Source: a virus
Reading direction: 5' to 3' (one strand)
Virus record (IMG/VR): IMGVR_UViG_3300009026_000007
Coordinates: 24,520-88,519 of that record
DNA length: 64,000 nt
The translations under genes and the position numbers were made by a program. Of the stretch, positions 31,325 to 39,472 are shown one piece after another (within the stretch, counting starts at the first letter, position 1; the number at the start of each line of letters is the position of its first letter). Under the pieces are notes generated by a model, which was given only the letters and a program-made list of their open reading frames with translations, had not been told where the DNA came from and made no database searches.

Positions 31325-32065
31325 TTATTTATTCTCCCGTTCTTTAGCTTTAACCATGGCTTTACAAAGGCCCGACCTAACAATATCGTTACTGTCTGCT
31401 TTGATCACTTTAATATGTTTGGTGAGTTCAGGGTTATTTTCAACAAACCCCTCTAGCCAATCAATTGCATTCAATCCACGAATATCGCTCTGGTTGGGGT
31501 CTCCGATGACTATGAGTTTTGAGCCAGTCTCCATTCGAGTAAGTAGTGTGTAAAGCTCATCTGGATGCAAGCTTTGTCCTTCATCGATAATCATCACCCC
31601 TTCAACACTACGACCACGGCTATATTCCGGGGCCAGAAGCTCAATTGAACCATTTGCAAGGCAGTTCTCGTAGTAACTTTTACCGTAACGCTTCCACAGC
31701 ACCTCCAGAAGAGGCATTAAGTACGGTTCAAACTTTTGCTGAAGTGTAGAAGGAAGCATACCAAGGCTACGACCCATAGGAATTACAGCCCGAGTTAATG
31801 TAATCTTGTCATAAACACCTTTCTTCAACCAATCAGCAGCTTCACTCATGGTCAGATAGCTTTTACCTACGCCTGCGGGAGCTGAGAAGACAACAACATC
31901 AAACTCCTTAAGCGCGTTTAAGAACAACTTCTGTACATCTGTCTTTGCAGTTACTGGAACAGCAAGATAACTTTCATCTTGAAACTTACTCTTAATAACA
32001 CGACCAACTTCTGATTTCTTTTCCCAGCGTTGTTGTACAGTTTGTTCCAAGCTGCGCTTAGCCAT
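31325..32065 (-). CDS. phoH: PhoH-like ATPase, 246 aa
   Basis: VFSAPAGVGKSYLTMSEAAD carries the Walker A (APAGVGKS), GVMIIDEGQS the Walker B, and LIVIGDPNQSDIRG the typical PhoH motif. A predicted RNA helicase-like NTPase widespread in phages; its exact role in infection is unknown. Directly upstream of the ClpP-like gene with the stop and next start 1 bp apart. Confidence 0.88.
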   Translation of the reverse strand: MAKRSLEQTVQQRWEKKSEVGRVIKSKFQDESYLAVPVTAKTDVQKLFLNALKEFDVVVFSAPAGVGKSYLTMSEAADWLKKGVYDKITLTRAVIPMGRSLGMLPSTLQQKFEPYLMPLLEVLWKRYGKSYYENCLANGSIELLAPEYSRGRSVEGVMIIDEGQSLHPDELYTLLTRMETGSKLIVIGDPNQSDIRGLNAIDWLEGFVENNPELTKHIKVIKADSNDIVRSGLCKAMVKAKERENK

Positions 32066-32076
32066 AATTTAATTCC

Positions 32077-32751
32077 TTACAGTGATTTAGTTTCTACGCC
32101 GTTTGCATTTTCCAGCCTCAAATTCCAAACTCTTTTCATTAAAGCCTCAGCAACATCTGTACGAAAACACTCCTCCTGTGCGTATTTTGAGATATATTTT
32201 TCTAGCTCTCTAGTCCTTGCAAGCTGCCAAACAGCGTGTGCTTCTTTTTCAGTATGAAACTGACCTAAGAATTCTCTTTTACCATTTAACAAATTAACAT
32301 CAGAACGAAACTTTTTAGATTTTTCTTTCTTGACACGTTTGTCTATTTGTACACCAAAAGCAAGACCATTGTTGTTTCCATTGTTCACAGAAAGACAAGT
32401 GTTTAACCATGCTGGCACAAATGCACAAGTGTTAGGTCCATACTGTTTGTTACCCTTCACCAATATATCCTTGTCTAAATGTAGACCTTTCCAGTTCTGT
32501 GTTTCCATCCAACCTTTGAAATTGGAAGCATATAGCCAAGACTCGTGAACACTAGAACCTAAATAGTTATTACCAGATTTTCGTGTGTAGTCTGGGTGGG
32601 TTCTTGTTAAAACATCTTTCCATCTATTGTAAAATGGACATAGCTTTTGCTTATTTTTGCCATTAACTTGTTCATAAATTCCTACTGGGTAAGGTAAATC
32701 ATTTACTCCTACACCAGCAACCAATTTATTTGAACTTTTCTTCCCTCCCAA
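32077..32751 (-). CDS. HNH-type homing endonuclease-like protein, 224 aa
   Basis: YNRWKDVLTRT, YLGSSVHESWLYASNFKGWM, LHLDKDILVKGN and YGPNTCAFVPAWLN follow the same pattern as the protein at 22811. A later SDVNLLNGKREFLGQFHTEKEAHAVW part resembles an AP2-type DNA-binding unit split from its usual form. It sits immediately upstream of phoH, a typical conserved target neighbourhood. Confidence 0.7.
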   Translation of the reverse strand: MGGKKSSNKLVAGVGVNDLPYPVGIYEQVNGKNKQKLCPFYNRWKDVLTRTHPDYTRKSGNNYLGSSVHESWLYASNFKGWMETQNWKGLHLDKDILVKGNKQYGPNTCAFVPAWLNTCLSVNNGNNNGLAFGVQIDKRVKKEKSKKFRSDVNLLNGKREFLGQFHTEKEAHAVWQLARTRELEKYISKYAQEECFRTDVAEALMKRVWNLRLENANGVETKSL

Positions 32752-32791
32752 GATACCACCTCACTACGTTAATTAATATTACCAACCACTC

Positions 32792-33049
32792 CTACCCTAC
32801 CACAAACACAATCTCACCACTTTCCTCTACACTATCCCACCAACTCTGCCTTTCCTTGTGTTTCTCAGTACACCTCATCTCGGTCTCAATCGTCGCAATA
32901 GCCTTCTCAAAAGAGACATCACCTTCCACTAGTATAGCAACAGTTGCAATTATATTCAAGAGATATTCTTTACCACCGCCAACATAATACACTAAACCAG
33001 ATTCTGATGTGTATACTCCGTTTGATAGGGTTCCTCGTACTGTGTCCAT
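32792..33049 (-). CDS. Hypothetical protein, 85 aa
   Basis: Starts MDTVRGTLSNGVYTSESGLV; a helix in the middle (LLNIIATVAILVEG) is mildly hydrophobic. TAATG-type overlap with the gene upstream. Unknown. Confidence 0.62.
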   Translation of the reverse strand: MDTVRGTLSNGVYTSESGLVYYVGGGKEYLLNIIATVAILVEGDVSFEKAIATIETEMRCTEKHKERQSWWDSVEESGEIVFVVG

Positions 33050-33345
33050 TATTTGTTCTCCTTGATCAACTCAAGAGACTTCTTAGCAGCTTTAAGAGAT
33101 TCTTCAGCTTTCTTTACAGCTTCAGTAGCAGCAAGCTCTTCTTTGGTTGGGATTTTAACAACATCAAGCTTCACTAATCTGGTTTCCCAGTATACTCCCT
33201 CATAACCTTGAAAATATGTTTCACCTATAATATAATATTTACAGATTTTATCTGATGCTATCATTCCTTCATATACACCATTACGACTAGGTAAACGTTC
33301 TTCTGTTTGTATCACATTGGTCAGTTGCTTTTGTGGCCTAAACAT
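33049..33345 (-). CDS. Hypothetical protein with Ala/Lys helix, 98 aa
   Basis: C-terminal 30 residues (EAVKKAEESLKAAKKSLEL) form a charged single helix or coiled coil; N-terminal part is beta-rich. Unknown. Confidence 0.62.
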   Translation of the reverse strand: MFRPQKQLTNVIQTEERLPSRNGVYEGMIASDKICKYYIIGETYFQGYEGVYWETRLVKLDVVKIPTKEELAATEAVKKAEESLKAAKKSLELIKENK

Positions 33346-33355
33346 TTATCTCTCC

Positions 33356-33691
33356 TTAAAAGTCTTCAACAATCTGCTGATAACTAGCAGCACTCTTCAA
33401 CACAGATTCTAGCACTTTCCCTTGATAAGTCAAGCCATTGTGAATAATCACTAAGAATTCTTTTTCAAAAGGTACTTGCAAGCAATTACCTGTGTACTTA
33501 AGCTTCTTCAAAGGAAGCCCTTCAATATTCCCATACTTTGCATCAAAGGCTATGACACCCGATACGCTGCGGATATTACCTTCGTAGAAATAGAGAAATC
33601 CAGAGGTCGTTCTGAAGACAAGTGATGTACGCTCATCGTTGATGATGAGGCTGTCTAGTGTTTCTCGTTTAAGTTCTTTGAAATCTGTCAC
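33356..33691 (-). CDS. Hypothetical protein, 111 aa
   Basis: Beta-rich (SLVFRTTSGFLYFYEGNIRS) with a helical end. ATGA overlap with the upstream gene. Unknown. Confidence 0.63.
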   Translation of the reverse strand: MTDFKELKRETLDSLIINDERTSLVFRTTSGFLYFYEGNIRSVSGVIAFDAKYGNIEGLPLKKLKYTGNCLQVPFEKEFLVIIHNGLTYQGKVLESVLKSAASYQQIVEDF

Positions 33692-33930
33692 TCTTGTTCT
33701 CCGTGAAGTTCTGCATAATACTCATCTGCAAGAGAACAAACAACCTCTACATGAGTAAGTGGTTTAGTGCAAGCACCACCAGTCACATGTTCAAAGATAC
33801 GTGGGACATTTTGAATGAGACGATGGAAGTCATGAAGCTCTTTCTTTATTTGGTCAAAGTCAATTATCCCATCCACCTCAACTAAATCTTTCCAAAAGTC
33901 TTCATACGTTTGTTCGTAATCTTTAAGCAT
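33688..33930 (-). CDS. Hypothetical protein, 80 aa
   Basis: MLKDYEQTYEDFWKDLVEVD; helical acidic protein. ATG 33930 is preceded by GAGGAG. Unknown. Confidence 0.62.
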   Translation of the reverse strand: MLKDYEQTYEDFWKDLVEVDGIIDFDQIKKELHDFHRLIQNVPRIFEHVTGGACTKPLTHVEVVCSLADEYYAELHGEQE

Positions 33931-33931
33931 C

Positions 33932-34180
33932 TTACTTCTCCTCATGATTTGGTAGGACATTATCTCTATGGTATAAATTATTCGCTTTCAAGACTGAGGA
34001 TAGCACACGATTCTCTTCTGTCAAAGCTTTCTTTTCCTCTAATGTCTGTTTGACCAAATACTCCAATGCTTTGTGGTAAGGCATATTCAGGATATTTGGG
34101 CGCATAAGTAGTTCCTGAATCGTTCCCGAGAGGCGATCTGGATCAAGACCAACAAGGAAGCGTATCTCGTTTTCTTTCAT
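33932..34180 (-). CDS. Hypothetical helical protein, 82 aa
   Basis: Helical, with coiled-coil-like LVKQTLEEKKALTEENRVLS. Unknown. Confidence 0.62.
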   Translation of the reverse strand: MKENEIRFLVGLDPDRLSGTIQELLMRPNILNMPYHKALEYLVKQTLEEKKALTEENRVLSSVLKANNLYHRDNVLPNHEEK

Positions 34181-34208
34181 GTGTTTTCCTCGGTAACTCT
34201 GGATTTAT

Positions 34209-34517
34209 TCATACTTCCCTGCCATGTACACGAATGCACCCATCAATGAAACTCTGATACTCAGCCTGATCTACTGAAACAAGCTCTGCTTGAGAAACAG
34301 CATATTCAACATCACCACGAATATAGTCATTAAACCATTGAGTAAGGTGATGTTCATCATTAATGATTTTATGCTTAAGTTGTTCATGAGTTTGAGGCTC
34401 AGCGATGTCATCTTCATCCTGCCACTGAATAGCTGTATCTGCATAATCCTCAGCAATCCGTTCAGGAGACCACCGATAGGTGTGTCCGAAATTAGTCTTA
34501 ACAATAAATTCTTTCAT
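34209..34517 (-). CDS. Hypothetical protein, 102 aa
   Basis: Acidic protein (IQWQDEDDIAEPQTHEQ). ATG 34517 overlaps the previous stop. Unknown. Confidence 0.62.
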   Translation of the reverse strand: MKEFIVKTNFGHTYRWSPERIAEDYADTAIQWQDEDDIAEPQTHEQLKHKIINDEHHLTQWFNDYIRGDVEYAVSQAELVSVDQAEYQSFIDGCIRVHGREV

Positions 34518-34681
34518 CAAACCCTCCAGCAGCTATTCATATTGTACGGTGGTACAAGGTAAATTTCAGCAAATGCGTTAGCAGACTCTCTTGTAGAGAA
34601 CTCGGCTAGCTTCTCACGTTTATAGAATATTGCAAAGCGTTTCTTGCCATAGGGTTTTTCTATTAGCTTTAGTTTGGTCAT
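34517..34681 (-). CDS. Hypothetical protein, 54 aa
   Basis: MTKLKLIEKPYGKKRFAIFY, basic, then STRESANAFAE helix. ATG 34681 overlaps the upstream stop by 4 bp. Unknown. Confidence 0.6.
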   Translation of the reverse strand: MTKLKLIEKPYGKKRFAIFYKREKLAEFSTRESANAFAEIYLVPPYNMNSCWRV

Positions 34682-35034
34682 TTTGATACTTCCAGAAGAT
34701 CTGTCAACCAAGATAGTTTAGATTCTTCTGTCTCTCCACACAAATCCATCCAAACGTTGACAATTTCTTCTGTTGTCATGTCACAGAAATCTTTTGGTGG
34801 GGAAATGATCAGAGTCTTGTCAGTCCAGTTAAGAATTCCACCCTCATAACAGTCTGGCCAATAAAACATCTTACCTTCACTATAATCCGCGATACCGTGG
34901 CAGTGATAACCATCCATACTCAGATAAGTAAGTTTAGGATATTTCTGGTTTAGAATAAGGTATGCCATCCACTGTGGTTTGTCTTGATCAGGAAATAATG
35001 TTTGTTGTATAAGGTGCGTTGCCAGATTACTCAT
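34678..35034 (-). CDS. Hypothetical protein, 118 aa
   Basis: MSNLATHLIQQTLFPDQDKP; WPDCYEGGILNWTDKTL. Mixed fold, no motif. First gene of the leftward cluster, AAGGAG upstream. Confidence 0.64.
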   Translation of the reverse strand: MSNLATHLIQQTLFPDQDKPQWMAYLILNQKYPKLTYLSMDGYHCHGIADYSEGKMFYWPDCYEGGILNWTDKTLIISPPKDFCDMTTEEIVNVWMDLCGETEESKLSWLTDLLEVSK

Positions 35035-35066
35035 TTTCTATATCTCCTTCTGTATTTGATATAAGA

Positions 35067-35095
35067 ATCATAGCATAGTGATCGATAGATTGCAA
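35067..35095 (-). promoter_or_regulatory. sigma70 promoter, leftward
   Basis: Minus strand TTGCAA (35095-35090), 17 nt, TATGAT (35072-35067), 33 bp before the gene at 35034. Confidence 0.65.
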
Positions 35096-35145
35096 GGGTA
35101 TTTTTGAGTAATTTATGTGTGGTTAGATTTTATTGGAATAGGTGG

Positions 35146-35174
35146 TTGACATGGGGATATTTTAGGAGTAGTCT
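35146..35174 (+). promoter_or_regulatory. Possible sigma70 promoter, rightward
   Basis: TTGACA, 17 nt, TAGTCT. The -10 is weak. It lies upstream of the repeated element at 35201. Confidence 0.4.
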
Positions 35175-35324
35175 TGTTGGTGTGGATTAAAGCTACTTAA
35201 TTTGTCCTATAGTATGGGACATTTGAGGTCATATGTATAGGACAAAAGGTCTCTTTATATAGAATGATTGAGATAGAAAGAAAATATAGATTTTAAAAGC
35301 TTTATAGGTCTTAACATCCTATAC

Positions 35325-35353
35325 TTGACAAACAGAGAAGCGAAGCGTAAGAT
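35325..35353 (+). promoter_or_regulatory. sigma70 promoter, rightward
   Basis: TTGACA, 17 nt, TAAGAT. The TCCTATACT half-element directly touches the -35, so a bound repressor would block the polymerase. Confidence 0.62.
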
Positions 35354-35499
35354 TGTAGTATTCAGCAAGCTTTTGATTTGAGAGTGCAGGGCTTTTGTTC
35401 TTTTATCATGCTTGGTGCAAGAACGAAGTGATAGAGAAAGAAACGAGTATGGGATCTTTTGTCCTATACTAATGAGATAAATAACGTAGGAGATACAAA

Positions 35500-35625
35500 A
35501 TGAGTCTGATTATCCCTCGACCACTGCTTTCTTGGATTGATGAGAATCGTGGCGAGATGAGCCGACAATCCTTTATTCTGAAATGTATGTTCAAACTAAA
35601 GGAGATTCAAGACATGAATAAGTAA
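35500..35625 (+). CDS. Ribbon-helix-helix repressor-like protein, 41 aa
   Basis: SLIIPRPLLSWIDENRGEMS followed by RQSFILKCMFKLKE has the CopG/Arc plan: a first strand (SLIIP), helix A with WIDEN, the turn GEMSRQS and helix B. Such dimers read DNA with their paired strands and often control their own gene. The element CTTTTGTCCTATACT ends 29 bp before its start. AGGAGAT is the ribosome site. Confidence 0.68.
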   Translation: MSLIIPRPLLSWIDENRGEMSRQSFILKCMFKLKEIQDMNK

Positions 35626-35684
35626 AAGCAAAGCTTCATAAAAACTATAGATTTACAAGACTAAATAACTAAAGGTGTACAAAT

Positions 35685-36167
35685 GTGAACACAGATGAAT
35701 TCTACAAGCTACCCAAGAGCCTAGCATTGGCAGATGGGTATATCAGCAAGAAGACAGGAGAAGCTGTAAAGCTGTCCGCAAGCAGTAAGATTATCTATGC
35801 TTACATGCTAAGTAAAAATGAGTTCTTTACTGAAACTCTGAAAGGTCAGCACTACGAAGCACAATCTACTATTGCTAAATGTTGTGGTGTGGAATACAAA
35901 GCAGCAGGAAAAATCCTAAGATCCTTTCTTGATCATAATATTATGGAAGGTAGAAAGTTGAGACCCGATTCTGGTCAATGGCGATGGTTTTATTACAAGG
36001 TGCATTCTGATTTAGTGTTGTGGGAAGGTAGTGTTGCAGACTTCAATATACTTGAGGAAGAAAAGCCTAAGTATTCGGAGAAAGTAGTGCCTAAAGCTAC
36101 GCAAACAAATAAACCATATCACCATCAACCCATTGATGATTGGGATGATTCACAACTACCTTTTTAG
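35685..36167 (+). CDS. Winged-helix replication-type protein with SSB-like tail, 160 aa
   Basis: YKLPKSLALADGYISKKTGE, KIIYAYMLSKNEFF and QSTIAKCCGVEYKAAGKILR make a winged helix of a kind found in phage and plasmid replication proteins. The last residues, DDWDDSQLPF, look like the acidic tip of single-strand binding protein that recruits replication partners. Start is GTG at 35685 (the ATG two bases earlier is followed by a stop) after AAAGGTG. Exact role not shown. Confidence 0.6.
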   Translation: MNTDEFYKLPKSLALADGYISKKTGEAVKLSASSKIIYAYMLSKNEFFTETLKGQHYEAQSTIAKCCGVEYKAAGKILRSFLDHNIMEGRKLRPDSGQWRWFYYKVHSDLVLWEGSVADFNILEEEKPKYSEKVVPKATQTNKPYHHQPIDDWDDSQLPF

Positions 36168-36175
36168 GATAAAAT

Positions 36176-36706
36176 ATGAAATTTGTAGAGTATATGAAAA
36201 TCAGAAATACCAACCCCAAGAAAAAGAATAGTCTTAGTACAGCCGAGGCAAACATTTTGGGAGTTGATATGAGTATCAGAGGCTGGATGACCAAAGATAC
36301 CAATCTAACAGACGATCAGGTAGAGAGGGCAGTTGACTTCGCACTTAAGTCTAAATTTATGAGGCAAGGTGTTAAAGATAACCTGCGTCCACTGTATATG
36401 AAACAACTTGACGGTATGGACTCACAGTGCGTGTATCTCATGGAAAATGAACTAGGTATGTTGAAAATTGGCATTAGTAATAATCCAATAAAACGTGCAA
36501 GGTCACTAAGCACAGGCAGTGGATTATCTGTAAATCTGCTTTGTTATTGGCAGATAGCTAATCCGGCAAGAAGTACAGAGGCAAAACTTCATAGACTATT
36601 CAATCAATTCAAAGTAAGTGGTGAATGGTTTAAGAGGGATAGTTTCGACAAAGAAGACATTGAATCAAACTTTAATTTTTCTTTTATTAGAAAAGATTTT
36701 GATTGA
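36176..36706 (+). CDS. GIY-YIG-like (T5orf172-type) protein, 176 aa
   Basis: C-terminal half CVYLMENELGMLKIGISNNP, RARSLSTGSG and STEAKLHRLFNQFKVSGEWF fits the T5orf172/Mug113 branch of GIY-YIG nucleases (VYL..., KIGis, R.R, E.LH..F...GEWF). N-terminal 90 residues are different and may bind DNA. It may be a homing endonuclease or a DNA-repair-like nuclease. Confidence 0.72.
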   Translation: MKFVEYMKIRNTNPKKKNSLSTAEANILGVDMSIRGWMTKDTNLTDDQVERAVDFALKSKFMRQGVKDNLRPLYMKQLDGMDSQCVYLMENELGMLKIGISNNPIKRARSLSTGSGLSVNLLCYWQIANPARSTEAKLHRLFNQFKVSGEWFKRDSFDKEDIESNFNFSFIRKDFD

Positions 36707-36709
36707 TGC

Positions 36710-36739
36710 TTGACAAATAGCATTTGAGTATGTTTTACT
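36710..36739 (+). promoter_or_regulatory. sigma70 promoter (weak -10)
   Basis: TTGACA, then TTTACT at 18 nt. ATGCT/AGCAT around it forms a small hairpin with the -35 mostly in the loop. Confidence 0.5.
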
Positions 36740-36772
36740 AACAACTTGAACTTAAACAACGGAGTCCACATT

Positions 36773-36949
36773 ATGGGCGAGATTTGCTTTTGCTCACAAT
36801 GTGGGCGTATTAATAACTATTGTGTATGTGATATCATTGTTGAGTATTTGGAAGATAATGACCCCGACTTCAAATTTGAGTGGGCTCATGAGTCAACGAC
36901 AGAATTGAAGTCAACATCATTTAGAATTATTTTACCAATCTATGAATAA
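36773..36949 (+). CDS. Cys-rich small protein, 58 aa
   Basis: ICFCSQCGRINNYCVCD gives five Cys near residues 4-17, likely a zinc site; the remainder is a strand-rich acidic domain. ATG 36773 follows CGGAG. Function unknown. Confidence 0.62.
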   Translation: MGEICFCSQCGRINNYCVCDIIVEYLEDNDPDFKFEWAHESTTELKSTSFRIILPIYE

Positions 36950-36953
36950 ATAC

Positions 36954-36982
36954 TTGACAAATAACTATTATTCATATAAACT
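36954..36982 (+). promoter_or_regulatory. Strong sigma70 promoter of the RNA region
   Basis: TTGACA, 17 nt, TAAACT (same -10 as at 15117). The first downstream start codon is about 400 bp away, so the transcript begins as RNA without a gene. Confidence 0.72.
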
Positions 36983-36989
36983 AAAAGAA

Positions 36990-37386
36990 CTGAATCAGAA
37001 AAGATTTATGAGAAGTCAGATAGCCTTCCCCTCTTAGACATACGAGCTTTGAGATTCGTGAGGTTATCGAAAGGTCAGAACACCACTGACGGAAGCCACC
37101 GGTGTAGATGTATTTATACATACTATCTGGTCTGTCGCTGACACAGCCTCTCACTTAACACATTCAATCTTGACGAAGATTGTCTAATTCCCTTAAAGGG
37201 GCTTGAAGAATTCTGACGAGAGTTTAAAGTCTTCCCTTTGTGTGACGGGGAGCAATGAATTATGGGCTGCGCAACAGCCATTAAAAACAAGTAACGGTAA
37301 GACCTTTTCAGCAAGTCTCCCTTTGTGGGGTTTGTTACATTGTCCCTGTTGCGACATCCGGCGACTTGACTAAAGAGGTCTTATTT
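36990..37386 (+). ncRNA. Structured noncoding RNA region, 5' part
   Basis: No gene. CAATCTT-GACG-AAGATTG (37165-37182) is a 7 bp hairpin. GTCAG/CTGAC (37074-37078 with 37086-37090), CCCTT-A-AAGGG near 37190 and GTAAC/GTTAC around 37291-37337 are further stems. Together with 37954-38583 and 38992-39472 this makes one long transcript dense in stems. It could be one large RNA with an inserted HNH gene, or a group I intron 5' part. Confidence 0.5.
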
Positions 37387-37953
37387 ATGAAAATTGAGCT
37401 AAAAGAGCCTTATTCTTCTGATTGGAAACTTGGTTATTTGAGAATTTCTAGTTTAGATGGAAGAAAAAGATTAGATTTATTTAATTCAAGTACAGAAAGA
37501 ACGACTACAGCTTTTGCTAGATATTTAATGTCAGTTAAAATTGGAAGGTATTTGACAGAAGATGAAGAAGCTGATCACATAGATAATGATGCAACAAATG
37601 ATTCAATAGAAAATCTACAAGTACTTAGTGTAGAGGAACATAAAGCTAAGACTAAAAGATTCGTTGAGGGTCGAATATTTAAAACCTGTGTTTGTAGTTA
37701 TTGTGGTATAGAATTTGAAAGGGAAGTCAGACAAATTAAGTCTGATAAAACCTTGTGTTCAAGGTCTTGTAATGCAAAATACAACAGGGAGTTTGGGTCT
37801 TGGACCGGAAAGCTCAAAAAGCACACCCAAGAAGAAGTAGATAAAATAGTGGAGCTAAGAGCTTCGGGTTTATCAGACTATAAAATATCCGATATAATTG
37901 GTATTCATAGGTCTAAAATACAAAGACTTCGTATTGAGCTTGGTATTAAATAG
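37387..37953 (+). CDS. HNH homing endonuclease in a structured RNA region, 188 aa
   Basis: ARYLMSVKIGRYLTEDEEAD, then HIDNDATNDSIENL and LSVEEHKAK, is the usual HNH homing motif (H, D, N). A zinc unit (CVCSYCG...CSRSC) and a C-terminal helix-turn-helix (GLSDYKISDIIGIHRSKIQ) give DNA recognition. ATG 37387 follows GAGGT at 7 nt. Its TAG stop is inside the arm of a 9 bp stem (37951-37959 with 38028-38036), so gene and RNA fold are interlocked. Confidence 0.85.
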   Translation: MKIELKEPYSSDWKLGYLRISSLDGRKRLDLFNSSTERTTTAFARYLMSVKIGRYLTEDEEADHIDNDATNDSIENLQVLSVEEHKAKTKRFVEGRIFKTCVCSYCGIEFEREVRQIKSDKTLCSRSCNAKYNREFGSWTGKLKKHTQEEVDKIVELRASGLSDYKISDIIGIHRSKIQRLRIELGIK

Positions 37954-38583
37954 TCTCTGTCCCTCACGAGGTCTTCTAAGCCTTTGACATTAAACTAGAG
38001 GATGGATGTCACGGAGTTCGATACTTCCAGAGACTACCAGTTTCACCCACAATCACTAAGATTAACTCTAAAAAGATTGTGGTATTCACGCTGTCATTTT
38101 CCTCTCCTAAGACAGCACTTAAGATATTCTCTGTTCCTCCTCTCTCTCCTCGCAGAGAATATCTTCTGGCCTTGGATAGATTATACTAGTACTCTCCTTC
38201 TAGTGTAATCTTCGCTAACAGGGCCATTTCTAAATAATCTTGTTGTTCTTTAACGATAATGTCAGTGGTCTGATCAGGATTATTTAGAAATTAATAGTAA
38301 GTAATATTTCTCATGTGTTTTAAAACCTAGAGCTAACTAGGAAGTTCGAATACTTATCTCCGCAAGCGGCTTCTGATGACTAAAGTAGGATTAATTACCC
38401 GAAAAGGTTGGTAGGAAGCTCTATTCATTAGAATTGAAGACAATAGCCAGAGTTAATCACTGTGCCGTACTGGAGTTGTGAAGCTAATGTAGGTTGGGGA
38501 CGGTTGATTACCTAAAAGAGATAGAGTTGGAGATGAGCACCAACTAAAACACAGCAGAAATATTATTTATAGGAATATATGAC
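37954..38583 (+). ncRNA. Structured noncoding RNA region, middle part
   Basis: Perfect stems follow each other. TAGTCTCTG/CAGAGACTA (37951-37959, 38028-38036), CCACAATC/GATTGTGG (38047-38054, 38075-38082), GCTGTC/GACAGC (38090-38095, 38111-38116). AAGATATTCTCTG/CAGAGAATATCTT (38121-38133, 38153-38165), ATTTCTAAATAATC/GATTATTTAGAAAT (38226-38239, 38278-38291). CCTAG/CTAGG (38326-38341) and AGTTGG/CCAACT (38525-38545). A 68-codon open frame over 38002-38208 has no protein-like features and cuts across these stems. Confidence 0.6.
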
Positions 38584-38991
38584 ATGGCTAATAAGCAGCC
38601 CCATACAGATAAACAAAAAGCAACACGCTTTGATGGTGAAAAAAGTAATAGAAATAACAAAGGCAATTCTTCTACTCGTATCAAGAAAAGTAAGTTGCGT
38701 GAACTGGCTGACAAACTTATTGAACGTCAGGATATTGCCTTGCAATTGATTGACAAGAGTTTAAAGAGCGAAGAAGTTAACCCGGACGCTGTAGCAAGTG
38801 CTAAGTGGATCATTACTTCAATCAATTCCGTTGTCAAGAGTGCTTCAGCAGAAGAGCTTGGTAGCTTCAATGCTCGCTTGAAAGGTAAGCGGGATGATGA
38901 AGAAGCTGAACAAACTCCTACTGAAATCAGTAAAGAATTGAAACCCCGTTTGAGTTTGGTTTATGTTGACCCCGGCGAAGACGATGATTAA
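38584..38991 (+). CDS. Possible small terminase subunit, 135 aa
   Basis: Basic N-terminus with Lys/Asn/Ser, a helical core (LRELADKLIERQDIALQLID; ASAKWIITSINSVVKSASAE) and an acidic C-terminus. This is a usual small terminase layout, and the large subunit lies about 4.8 kb downstream. The identification is by layout and place only. A ribosome site (AGGAA) lies upstream. Flanked on both sides by structured RNA regions. Confidence 0.45.
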   Translation: MANKQPHTDKQKATRFDGEKSNRNNKGNSSTRIKKSKLRELADKLIERQDIALQLIDKSLKSEEVNPDAVASAKWIITSINSVVKSASAEELGSFNARLKGKRDDEEAEQTPTEISKELKPRLSLVYVDPGEDDD

Positions 38992-39472
38992 GATTTAAAG
39001 AACGTCCTACAGAGCGAGTGAATATCGAAACTGGACCTTAGAGGTCGTTCTCTGTAAGAAATAGGTAAATACCTTTGGTTTGTGAGGAGCCACCACTAAA
39101 GTACAGAAAGCCCTAGACGTGAGTTTAGGCGAGCTACTGATACATACTTAAATGGGTAACTTTTCACGCTAAGCCCTAGGCTGAAGCCACTTTATGTGGG
39201 GGTGGTTTAGAGTTGTTTACCGACCTTATTAATTCCTTGTGTGTGCAGACGTACCCCAGCAATTTCTGCATGTTTGTTGCTGTAGGGTGAGAGCAAGGAA
39301 ACCTAACTAGATCGCAAGGTCTGGTATCTCAGCTAGTTCCTGAGACCCCGGCATTCTGGCGGATGCCTGTTGTAAGACACTACGGACAGACGTGTAGGGT
39401 TGTGAATCCCGTCATGAATCTGAGTAGGGCACTCATACTAATTTCACCTCAGAAAATGCCCACCTATTCCAA
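38992..39472 (+). ncRNA. Large structured noncoding RNA, 3' part next to tRNA
   Basis: No gene. Stems: ACAGAG/CTCTGT (39009-39014, 39050-39055) around GACCT-TAG-AGGTC. TTCCTTG/CAAGGAA (39233-39239, 39294-39300) closing ACCC-AGCAA/TTGCT-GGGT (39253-39262, 39277-39288). AACTAG/CTAGTT (39305-39310, 39333-39338) holding GATC-GCAA-GGTC with a GNRA loop. GGCAT/ATGCC (39350-39354, 39363-39367). AGCC-CTA-GGCT and CCAC/GTGG near 39172-39199. Closeness to a tRNA and the ornate folding recall GOLLD/ROOL phage RNAs. Confidence 0.6.

Larger units (their letters stand above)
35035..35499. promoter_or_regulatory. Divergent control region with repeated operator-like element
   Basis: About 465 bp without a gene. 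Copies of one element occur at 35201-35212 (TTTGTCCTATAG), 35236-35249 (TATAGGACAAAAGG), 35316-35324 (TCCTATACT, abutting a -35) and 35456-35470 (CTTTTGTCCTATACT). A degenerate inverted half, TATGGGACA, is at about 35213-35221. The ribbon-helix-helix gene that follows is the natural candidate binder. Confidence 0.62.

Noticed and set aside
38002-38208. A 68-codon open frame in the structured RNA region
   Set aside because: It has no ribosome site, odd composition and runs through both arms of several perfect stems; RNA explains it better.
36990-38580. A classical group I intron splitting a protein gene
   Set aside because: No protein gene is split across the region and the usual P, Q, R, S order was not found by eye; kept only as an alternative for the RNA.
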